Assembly (NCBI GenBank): GCA_039188505.1
Contig: JBCCZC010000112.1
Coordinates: forward strand, 1-14,351
Source: JBCCZC01 sp039188505
GTDB lineage: Bacteria > Pseudomonadota > Gammaproteobacteria > Xanthomonadales > SZUA-38
Direction of reading: 5' to 3'
Length of the DNA: 14,351 nucleotides
The notes beneath the pieces are model-generated. The model ran no database searches, was not told where the DNA came from, and saw only the letters and a list, made by a program, of their open reading frames with translations. The stretch's first letter is position 1, and each line of letters opens with the position of its first letter. Both the position numbers and the translations under genes were made by a program. Shown piece by piece: positions 6,907 through 12,709 of the stretch.

Positions 6907-6935
6907 AAGCTACGGGCGAACGGGGGGAGCCACAA
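6907..6935 (-). promoter_or_regulatory. Predicted promoter of the exported TPR gene
   Basis: On the minus strand, TTGTGG (6930-6935) and TAGCTT (6907-6912) are separated by 17 bases. Each hexamer matches consensus in only three positions, which fits a weak promoter needing an activator. Predicted transcription starts near 6899, giving a leader of about 35 bases. Its link to the LysR box at 6955-6975 is the main support. Confidence 0.45.
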
Positions 6936-6954
6936 ACGGAAAAAACTCGTCGCC

Positions 6955-6975
6955 GAGATGAGAAAAATTCATCTC
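6955..6975. promoter_or_regulatory. LysR-type operator (T-N11-A dyad)
   Basis: GAGATGA (6955-6961) and TCATCTC (6969-6975) form a perfect 7+7 dyad around a 7-base A/T-rich centre. The inner part reads ATGA-N7-TCAT and contains T(6959)-N11-A(6971), the classical LysR-family recognition pattern. Its centre at 6965 is about 65 bases upstream of the predicted start of the TPR gene transcript, the usual place for a LysR recognition site. It lies between the LysR gene and the TPR gene. Confidence 0.55.
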
Positions 6976-6989
6976 CCAGTCGCACTGGG
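6975..6989 (-). terminator. Short hairpin after the LysR gene, weak terminator candidate
   Basis: CCCAGT (6975-6980) and ACTGGG (6984-6989) form a perfect 6-base stem with a 3-base loop. On the minus strand it is followed after seven bases by a run of five T. It lies 52 bases after the LysR stop and shares one base with the LysR-box dyad. It may end the LysR transcript weakly; the T-tract is too distant for confidence. Confidence 0.35.
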
Positions 6990-7041
6990 CATCACCGGTG
7001 TGTCCGCGCGCGCGCTTCTCGGAGGGCACCAGCCCGTTCGA

Positions 7042-7944
7042 TCAACGGCTGTCCGTCTGGTCGCCGCTCTCTTCCGCGAAGGCTTCCAGCGCCCAGGCTC
7101 GGAGGTCACGAATGCCGTCGGTCTCCGCCACGCGCGGATCGCAGACGAGGTAATACCCGTCGCTGATGCTCAGCTCCTCCTCGAACAGCGGAACCAGGGC
7201 ACCGGAGCCGAACCAGGCGTCGGACAGCGGGACCGGGACGAGCGCCGCACCCATGCCCATCTCGGCCGCACGGACCACGGCGATCATGGAGTCGAGGCGG
7301 GTGGCACGCGGCTGCCGCGGTAGGCGGATGCCCGCCTGGGTCGACCAGCGCTGCCAGGCATCGGCCCGGACCTCGTGAACGAGCAGCGGGAAGGCGCTGG
7401 TGATCGCGCCATTCTCGACGGTCAGCGCATCGCGGAACTCGGGAGACGCCGCGGGGAGCAACCGGAAGCGAAGCAGGAGATCGCTGCGTAGCTCCGGGGG
7501 CGGCGTCGCGAATAGGCGTATCGAGAGATCGGCCCGCGCCGGGTGGGTCTCCGAAGACTCGTCACTCGTGTCGATTTGGAGATCGATTTCGGGGTGGCGG
7601 GCAGCGAACTCGGGCAGGCGGGGAACGAAAAGCTCGCTGGCGAAGAACGGCTGGACGGAAATACGGAGCGTGCGGCGCGGTTCGGCACGATGCCGGGCGA
7701 CCACGGCGTCGACGTCGGCAAGAAGCGGGTCGAGTTCCTCGAACAGGGATTGCCCCGCCGCGGTCAGCGCCAGCGAACGCGCCGAGCGCTCGAAGAGTTT
7801 TTCCCCCAGCTCCGCTTCGAGGTTGCGGATCTGGTGGCTGACGGCCGACGCGGTAAGAAACAGCGCGTCGGCGGCCGCCCGGAAGCTGCCGAGGCGCCCG
7901 ACCATGCAGAACGTCCGCAAGCCTCTGAGTGATGGTGTGGGCAT
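7042..7944 (-). CDS. LysR-family transcriptional regulator (GcvA-like)
   Basis: 300 residues from ATG 7944. AAGGGA on the minus strand lies 8 bases upstream. An in-frame ATG at 7962 lacks a ribosome binding site. The winged helix-turn-helix spans about residues 5-62: L-R-G-L-R-T-F, S-F-R-A-A-A-D-A-L-F-L-T-A-S-A-V-S-H-Q-I, then L-E-A-E-L-G-E-K-L-F-E-R. The co-inducer domain follows from about residue 90 (L-R-I-S-V-Q-P-F-F-A), with M-G-M-G-A-A-L-V-P-V-P in the late part, as in GcvA/AmpR-like members. Length is typical for the family. Such regulators bind T-N11-A sites and usually control a divergent neighbour plus themselves. Here the closest candidate site lies downstream, in front of the parallel TPR gene, and the VOC cluster is behind it. 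The effector is unknown. A terminator separates it from the VOC gene upstream, so it has its own promoter. Confidence 0.92.
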   Translation of the reverse strand: MPTPSLRGLRTFCMVGRLGSFRAAADALFLTASAVSHQIRNLEAELGEKLFERSARSLALTAAGQSLFEELDPLLADVDAVVARHRAEPRRTLRISVQPFFASELFVPRLPEFAARHPEIDLQIDTSDESSETHPARADLSIRLFATPPPELRSDLLLRFRLLPAASPEFRDALTVENGAITSAFPLLVHEVRADAWQRWSTQAGIRLPRQPRATRLDSMIAVVRAAEMGMGAALVPVPLSDAWFGSGALVPLFEEELSISDGYYLVCDPRVAETDGIRDLRAWALEAFAEESGDQTDSR

Positions 7945-7981
7945 CGGCCCGGTCCCTTCCATGGATCAAGGCGCACAGCGA

Positions 7982-7997
7982 AGCAGATTCCATGCCA
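7982..7997 (-). promoter_or_regulatory. Sigma-54-like -24/-12 element before the LysR gene
   Basis: On the minus strand TGGCATG-GAAT-CTGCT resembles the sigma-54 consensus (TGGCAYG-N4-TTGCW), with the required GG-N10-GC spacing and one mismatch in the -12 box. It sits 38-53 bases before ATG 7944, immediately after the VOC terminator. No enhancer-binding protein is encoded nearby, and chance matches occur in GC-rich DNA, so this is tentative. Confidence 0.3.
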
Positions 7998-8000
7998 GCG

Positions 8001-8030
8001 GAAAAGCCCGGCCCGGCGGTCCAGCCGGGC
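8001..8030 (-). terminator. Intrinsic terminator of the minus-strand VOC gene
   Basis: On the minus strand GCCCGGC (8024-8030), an 11-base loop and GCCGGGC (8006-8012) are followed at once by TTTTC (8001-8005). A duplicated GCCCGGC at 8011-8017 allows a competing tighter hairpin. A second small hairpin (GCACCA/TGGTGC, 8049-8063) sits between the stop codon and this terminator. It separates the VOC transcript from the LysR gene. Confidence 0.75.
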
Positions 8031-8067
8031 GGTCGGTACCGCACGGGTGCACCACGCTGGTGCGACG

Positions 8068-9168
8068 TCAGTTGTCGACGCGCTGGAAATCGAGCTCGAG
8101 TACCGGGGTTCCTTGCCCGGACGCCGCGAGCACCTGCCAGGTGGCGCCGTCCGGTCCGGTGAACACGAAGCTCGCCTCGCCAAATTCATTCTCGAGGATC
8201 GCTGTTGGCTCGAGCCCGGCGTCCACGGCGAGGCCATGCACCTTCGCGAGCCGCCCGGTGTAGAGCGAATGCAGCGTGATCCCAAGTGCGCCGGGACGGA
8301 CCCGGTCGGACCCGTCGTGCACCGGATAGGTCGGCGCAAAGAACTTCAGCTTGCCGCAGATGTTGTTCGGCGAAACGAAGCCCCGGTACATGTGACTGGC
8401 GCCCGTGGGCATGTGGAATACGGCCTGGGGTCCGGCGCGCCAGTCGCCGTCGAGCTCGGGTTCGGCCTCGGAGCGGAAGCCCAGGACCGTTTCGTAGTAG
8501 TCCGTAACCTCCGCAATGTCGCCGCGGATGATGAAGTCGTGGTGCGTGAACTCGCTCGTTTGCAGCGGCGAGTGGTCGCCGATGGTGCCGTAGCCGGGAA
8601 TGACGTAGCCGTAGCGCTGGTAGAAGACGTGGCTGAAGCCGGCGCCGTAGGCGGCCGCTTCCCGGACGCCGACGCGGCGATTGACGATACCCAGCGCGCC
8701 GTCGGTCATGCCGTAGAGGTCGTCGTAGACGGGCGGCGTGAAGAACCAGGGCTCACCCGACGACCGGGCGTCGTTGAAGATGTCCTCGAGGCGAAAGATA
8801 TCGCGGGTGCGGGCGACCGCCATCCGGATACCGATCGTTTCCGGCGGTGCATAGCCGACACCAGGGCCAACGGGCTCCTCCCACTCGAGGATGCGCAGCA
8901 GGCCATGGGTATCGATATCGCCGTTCTGCATGCGCGTGCTTCGGAGCGCGCTGTTCACGCCATAGCGGATCTGCGCTTCGGCGGCGGTCAGGGTCGCCTC
9001 CGCGACGGTGCGAAAGCCGAACTGCTCGAAATACTGAACGGTGGCCGCGGTGTCGGTCACCCCGGTCATGACCTCGTAGACTCCGCTGATGCCCGTCTCG
9101 GCGGGCTCCGCAAGGGTATCGACGGTCGTGAGGATGCCTAGGGCGAGGAGAAGGATTTGTCGGGTCAC
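8068..9168 (-). CDS. Exported double-module VOC (glyoxalase-fold) protein, divergent member
   Basis: 366 residues from GTG 9168; no clear ribosome binding site precedes it. Residues 1-20 form a Sec signal peptide (I-L-L-L-A-L-G-I-L, cleavage after T-L-A), so the product is periplasmic or secreted. Two VOC modules follow. Module one is about 28-165 (I-S-G-V-Y-E-V-M...V-Q-Y-F-E-Q-F-G-F). Module two is about 205-350 (F-T-H-H-D-F-I-I-R-G, Y-Y-E-T-V-L-G-F, ending T-G-P-D-G-A-T-W-Q-V-L). His209/210 and His300 (I-T-L-H-S-L) are candidate metal ligands in module two. The final ligand position, usually Glu, looks like Gln345, and module one has Glu/Tyr where the first His would be. VOC enzymes include glyoxalases, epimerases, extradiol dioxygenases and antibiotic-binding proteins; which applies is not evident. 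It faces two related genes across a 60-base divergent gap, suggesting shared control. Confidence 0.8.
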   Translation of the reverse strand: MTRQILLLALGILTTVDTLAEPAETGISGVYEVMTGVTDTAATVQYFEQFGFRTVAEATLTAAEAQIRYGVNSALRSTRMQNGDIDTHGLLRILEWEEPVGPGVGYAPPETIGIRMAVARTRDIFRLEDIFNDARSSGEPWFFTPPVYDDLYGMTDGALGIVNRRVGVREAAAYGAGFSHVFYQRYGYVIPGYGTIGDHSPLQTSEFTHHDFIIRGDIAEVTDYYETVLGFRSEAEPELDGDWRAGPQAVFHMPTGASHMYRGFVSPNNICGKLKFFAPTYPVHDGSDRVRPGALGITLHSLYTGRLAKVHGLAVDAGLEPTAILENEFGEASFVFTGPDGATWQVLAASGQGTPVLELDFQRVDN

Positions 9169-9185
9169 CGGCTTGAAAACGCTTT

Positions 9186-9210
9186 TTGATATATCTTTAG
9201 GACAATATCA
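9186..9210. promoter_or_regulatory. Divergent promoter region with inverted repeat
   Basis: The 60-base gap between the divergent VOC genes is strikingly AT-rich for this genome. TGATAT (9187-9192) and ATATCA (9205-9210) form a perfect 6+6 dyad with 12 bases between. Plus-strand promoter candidates are TTGAAA (9173-9178) and TTTAGG (9196-9201), spacing 17. For the minus strand they are CTGATC (9211-9216) and TATATC (9188-9193), spacing 17. The dyad covers parts of both, so one bound protein could control both directions. It is not a T-N11-A site, so the LysR neighbour is not the obvious binder. Confidence 0.45.
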
Positions 9211-9228
9211 GATCAGACCGCCACCGAC

Positions 9229-10251
9229 ATGAACCTGCTCCTCGCGACCCTGCTCCTCGCCGCCCAGCCTTCGGCGCAGAACGACAACACTCCCCGGATC
9301 AGCGGCTATCAGGAGGTGATCATCTCCGTCGCCGATCTGGAAGGCTGGCGCGACTTCCTGGTCGAGGTCGGCGGCTGGTCCGTGCGCCACGCGGGCACCG
9401 TGGCGCGTGAACGACTCGATTTTCTGTCGCTGGGCGAAGCGTGGTCGGCGGAGGAGATCCTCCTCGGCAATGCGGACCAGGCCCGGGGTTGGATCCGCCT
9501 CATCCGCTTCGACGGCGGTCCACAGGTGCAGGTCCGCTCCAATGCCCAGGCCTGGGACACGGGCGGCTGGTTCGACTTCAACGTCAGGACCCTCGACCTC
9601 GATCGGAAGTTTGCTGAGATGCAGGCGCGCGGATGGCAGGCGCCGACGGATCCGGTGACGTTCGAGTTCGGCCGGTTCGAGGTCAAGGAGTGGCTTGCCC
9701 GGGGGCCGGACGGCGTCGTGATTGCGCTCATCGAGCGGATTCGACCGACGCTCGAGGGCTGGGACGACCTCGAGCATTTCTCCCGGGCCTTCAACGCAAC
9801 CCAGATCGTCTCCGATTTCGACGCCGCGCTGCGCTTCTATCGGGAGGTGCTGGGCTTCGAGATCTATCTCGAGCACGAAGGGCCGAGCCGGGAGCCTGGG
9901 CCAAACGTATTGGGGCTACCGCACAACCTCGCCGCGGAAGTTCCGCGGCGCGTCGCGATCCTGCATCCCGACGGGGTCAACGAGGGATCCGTCGAGATTC
10001 TGTCCTTCGAGGGCGTGACCGGCACCGACTTCTCGGACCGCGCGAGGGCGCCGAATCTCGGCATCCTGGCGCTGGCCTTTCCCGTCGACGACGTCCATCG
10101 GCTGACCGAGGTGCTGCGCGCCCGCGGCGCGACGATACTGCGCGAGCCGACGGACCTCGACGTGCCGGGGCTCGGCTCCGTCGCGGCAATCACGGTGGTG
10201 GGACCGGACGGTGCCCACCTTGATTTCTACGCGTCTCGGGAGCGCCGTTGA
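9229..10251 (+). CDS. Exported double-module VOC protein, first of coupled pair
   Basis: 340 residues from ATG 9229; no Shine-Dalgarno is visible and the leader is short. The signal peptide is minimal, M-N-L-L-L-A-T-L-L-L-A-A-Q-P, with cleavage near S-A-Q. Module one (about 24-170) begins I-S-G-Y-Q-E-V-I-I-S-V-A-D, and module two (about 184-338) begins N-A-T-Q-I-V-S-D-F-D with F-Y-R-E-V-L-G-F. In both, the position that normally holds the first metal His carries Gln or Glu. The protein ends G-P-D-G-A-H-L-D-F-Y, the expected VOC C-terminal strand with Asp in place of Glu. The metal site is therefore altered or lost, so ligand binding is as likely as catalysis. The stop codon TGA overlaps the ATG of the next gene by one base (TGATG), implying translational coupling and equimolar products. 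Confidence 0.82.
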   Translation: MNLLLATLLLAAQPSAQNDNTPRISGYQEVIISVADLEGWRDFLVEVGGWSVRHAGTVARERLDFLSLGEAWSAEEILLGNADQARGWIRLIRFDGGPQVQVRSNAQAWDTGGWFDFNVRTLDLDRKFAEMQARGWQAPTDPVTFEFGRFEVKEWLARGPDGVVIALIERIRPTLEGWDDLEHFSRAFNATQIVSDFDAALRFYREVLGFEIYLEHEGPSREPGPNVLGLPHNLAAEVPRRVAILHPDGVNEGSVEILSFEGVTGTDFSDRARAPNLGILALAFPVDDVHRLTEVLRARGATILREPTDLDVPGLGSVAAITVVGPDGAHLDFYASRERR

Positions 10252-11315
10252 TGAGGCTTTCCACGCTGCTCTGGCTGCTCGTTGCAACGGCGACCGCCAA
10301 CGGGCAGAACAAGACGGAACAGCTGGACATCACGACGCCCCGGGCGAGCGCGGAGGGCGCGCTGGTCTCGGCGCTCCACACCGCCACGATCGCCACGACG
10401 AATCTCGAGGCGTCTCTGCTGTTCTACCGCGACGGCATGGGTCTCGTGGCGGAGGGTCCGATCGAACTTGGGCCGGAAGCGCGTGCCGCGCAGCGCGCAC
10501 TCTGGGCCATGCCGGACGACCTCGGCTGGGACCTCTGGCTCCTGCGCCGCGAGGGCGTCGAGCAGGCCATCCAGATCCAGCTGCTCGTGCTGGACCGGCC
10601 GGTGCCCGCGATCCACCGGAGCTGGAACTCCCTCGAGCTCGGGCCGTTCTCGCTCGGCTTTCCCAACACGCGGCAGGCGGCACTCGACGCGCAGCTCCGT
10701 CGCCTCGGCTTCGGCGCCCAGGCGCCGATGTCGGAGTACGGCGTCGCGCGTCCGGATGGCTCGAGCTACGCGATCCAGGAGACCATCTTCAACGGACCCG
10801 ATTTCGTGAAAGGCGTCGGCATCTTCCGGGGCGGGGACATGCCGCAGCTCTCACCCGTCGACCCGGATACGGGCATGGGCGGCCCGGGCTACTCGGCCCA
10901 GATCGTGAGCGACGGGGACGAGACGATCTCGTTCTTCACCGAGTTCCTCGACTTCGAGGTGCGTGCCGATCGGGAATGGACGACCTCCGGCGCGCTCGGC
11001 GCGCCCGCCGGCACGACCTACCGCTTCATGATCATCTACGCGAAGGGCGCCAGCTCACGCCACCTGCTGCTGCTGGCCTACCTCAACGCGGAGGCGATCG
11101 ATACCGGCGTGCCGCGCCGGCTCCCGCACCGCGGCATGGGAATGTGGTCGTTCGAGGTGGCCGACCTCGACGCCATGATCGATCGTGCGAAGGCAGCGGG
11201 CGTAACGATCACCGGGGCCAGAAGCTGCTACGAAAGCCCGCACCTCGGGGACCACTGCGCCATCACCGTGCATTCGCCAGACGGCTTCCTGATCGAACTC
11301 TTCGAGCCGCGCTAG
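10251..11315 (+). CDS. Exported double-module VOC protein, second of coupled pair
   Basis: 354 residues from ATG 10251, which shares one base with the previous stop (TGATG). The TTG just before it is less likely. The signal peptide covers about residues 1-18 (L-S-T-L-L-W-L-L-V-A-T-A-T-A-N-G-Q). Module one (about 38-195) keeps a canonical-looking His43 in S-A-L-H-T-A-T-I-A-T-T-N with L-F-Y-R-D-G-M-G-L. Module two (about 210-354) starts Y-S-A-Q-I-V-S-D, with Gln where His is expected, as in the upstream paralogue. It ends S-P-D-G-F-L-I-E-L-F-E-P-R, retaining Glu349 as the typical last ligand. H43 and E349 could together complete one metal site, with the other two ligands unassigned. Of the three paralogues this is the best candidate for an active enzyme. 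No strong terminator is seen between it and the FG-GAP gene 77 bases downstream, so read-through is possible. Confidence 0.83.
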   Translation: MRLSTLLWLLVATATANGQNKTEQLDITTPRASAEGALVSALHTATIATTNLEASLLFYRDGMGLVAEGPIELGPEARAAQRALWAMPDDLGWDLWLLRREGVEQAIQIQLLVLDRPVPAIHRSWNSLELGPFSLGFPNTRQAALDAQLRRLGFGAQAPMSEYGVARPDGSSYAIQETIFNGPDFVKGVGIFRGGDMPQLSPVDPDTGMGGPGYSAQIVSDGDETISFFTEFLDFEVRADREWTTSGALGAPAGTTYRFMIIYAKGASSRHLLLLAYLNAEAIDTGVPRRLPHRGMGMWSFEVADLDAMIDRAKAAGVTITGARSCYESPHLGDHCAITVHSPDGFLIELFEPR

Positions 11316-11358
11316 ACGAGCCCGGATCATGGCTGGTCTCGTGGGCGGCCGATCGTGC

Positions 11359-11364
11359 TACGCT
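11359..11364 (+). promoter_or_regulatory. Candidate extended -10 before the FG-GAP gene
   Basis: TACGCT preceded by TGC forms an extended -10-like TGN-TACGCT, 28 bases before ATG 11393. No good -35 is found 16-18 bases upstream. GGGGAG (11376-11381) is the probable ribosome binding site, 11 bases from the start. Confidence 0.25.
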
Positions 11365-11392
11365 CGCTGCTCACTGGGGAGATTTGTCGACC

Positions 11393-12619
11393 ATGACCGC
11401 ATCGAAGCCCGGCTCGTTCTTCCGGCTGGCGAGTATCTGCCTGCTGGTTTGCCTAGCCGCGAAGGGCGCCCATGCGAGCGACTTCGCGGTCAGCGACCTC
11501 GAGCGCCCAGCGACGGCAAGCAACGAATTCGGCGCCGCCGTTGCCGCAGAGGCCGGCTTCGTGGCCGTCGGCGACCCGGGGGCCAATCGGGTCTATATCT
11601 ATCAGCGCCTGGGCAACGCACTGGTTCTGGATACCGAGATTCCGCTGGATCCGGAACTCATACCGATCGGCTTCACGGGCAACCCGCGCTTTGGCGCATC
11701 ACTCGCGCTCGTCCTCGGGGCCTACTGCCTCGACTTCTCCACCTGCTCCGGCCACACCGTGGTCATCGGCGCACCAGCCATCGAGCTCGTCGACATCTGG
11801 ACGCGGAACAACCCGGTCGTCTTTCCCGAGGATCCGGCCCCGTTCTGGGAACCAATCCTCTGGTTCGATACCGGCGATTTCGTCGAGGACCTTTTCGGCG
11901 ACGGGTTCGGCCAGGCGGTCAGCATCACCGAGGAACTGATCCTGATCGGAGCGCCGCAGGCGCCGCCCGACGGTGAGGTCTACCTTTTCAGCCGGAACGG
12001 CGAGGCGCTGATCGACGTCATCGGTCCTGACGGTTCCATATTTCGCAAGGGCTCGACCACCCGCAGTGCGGCCGGAAAGGGCGGGATGAATGCGGGCTTC
12101 GGCACCGCGATCGCCAACAATCGCGGCAAGCTCACCATCGGCGCACCACAGGCGTTCGGGACGGGAATGGTCCAGCTCTACGACGCGGTGGGCAGCAATC
12201 TGACGCCGACCGGTCGCGCCCAGGGCGAACCGGGCGACGAATTCGGCAGCGCCATCACCATGAGCGGCGACCTGGTGGCGACCGGCGCGCCCAACGCGGA
12301 AGACGGTGCGGGCGCGGCAACGGTGTTCGACTTCGAGGAGCCGCAGCAGAGCGTGTTCACGGCGACCGCGGCCGGCCTCACGAACGTCGGCTCTTCCGTC
12401 GCGCTCGAGGGCGAGTTCCTGCTGGCCGGCGCTTCGGCCGAAGGACAACCGACAGCGATTCTTCGCAGTGCGGCCGACCCGGAGTTCGAGCTTCGCTTCG
12501 ACGGCGACCTCGTCGCGGGCGCCAGTGCCGAGGTATTCGTCGCATCCGACGCGGCGGCCGGCGAGATCAGCGTCGCGCTCGATCAGGAGACGCTGTTCGC
12601 GTCCGGCATGGAGCGCTGA
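11393..12619 (+). CDS. Exported FG-GAP repeat beta-propeller protein with FASGME tail
   Basis: 408 residues from ATG 11393. The same frame is open for 1.2 kb upstream, but that part is antisense-like filler over the VOC genes. Residues 1-28 form a signal peptide (F-F-R-L-A-S-I-C-L-L-V-C-L-A-A, cleavage after A-H-A). There are six FG-GAP blades: F-G-A-A-V about 46, F-G-A-S-L about 100 with V-V-I-G-A-P-A, F-G-Q-A-V about 171 with I-L-I-G-A-P-Q, F-G-T-A-I about 236 with L-T-I-G-A-P-Q, F-G-S-A-I about 283 with V-A-T-G-A-P-N, and a degenerate V-G-S-S-V about 332 with L-L-A-G-A-S. This is the integrin-alpha-like propeller found in many secreted bacterial proteins, usually for ligand or surface binding. 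The Cys pair in Y-C-L-D-F-S-T-C may form a disulfide. No D-x-D-x-D-G calcium loop is obvious. The C-terminus L-F-A-S-G-M-E-R parallels the kelch protein's V-F-A-S-G-F-E. Partner and function are unknown. Confidence 0.85.
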   Translation: MTASKPGSFFRLASICLLVCLAAKGAHASDFAVSDLERPATASNEFGAAVAAEAGFVAVGDPGANRVYIYQRLGNALVLDTEIPLDPELIPIGFTGNPRFGASLALVLGAYCLDFSTCSGHTVVIGAPAIELVDIWTRNNPVVFPEDPAPFWEPILWFDTGDFVEDLFGDGFGQAVSITEELILIGAPQAPPDGEVYLFSRNGEALIDVIGPDGSIFRKGSTTRSAAGKGGMNAGFGTAIANNRGKLTIGAPQAFGTGMVQLYDAVGSNLTPTGRAQGEPGDEFGSAITMSGDLVATGAPNAEDGAGAATVFDFEEPQQSVFTATAAGLTNVGSSVALEGEFLLAGASAEGQPTAILRSAADPEFELRFDGDLVAGASAEVFVASDAAAGEISVALDQETLFASGMER

Positions 12620-12709
12620 GAGCGGCAGGTTCGGAAGACCGCCAGGAGCCCACTGGACGGTCGCCCACGTGCTGGGCAGACTGGAGCGCCGTTTCCTGCA
12701 GACCACCTC

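Noticed and set aside
7006..7016. Alternating CG run that could form Z-DNA
   Set aside because: About 10 bases of CG repeats are expected by chance at this GC content and nothing around it suggests a function.
6031..7323. A 430-codon open frame on the plus strand
   Set aside because: It crosses the sulfatase-fold gene start, a strong terminator, the TPR gene and the LysR end. Its product is low-complexity and unlike any family.
8047..9141. A 364-codon open frame on the plus strand opposite the first VOC gene
   Set aside because: The minus-strand reading has a signal peptide and two VOC modules. The plus-strand translation has none.
10211..12619. An 802-codon open frame on the plus strand
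   Set aside because: Its first 394 codons are arginine/alanine-rich filler running out of frame through the third VOC gene. Only the part from ATG 11393, with a ribosome binding site and signal peptide, is a gene.
12663..12677. GCCCA/TGGGC hairpin between the FG-GAP and mutase genes
   Set aside because: The stem is only five pairs and no T-tract follows, so it is not supported as a terminator.
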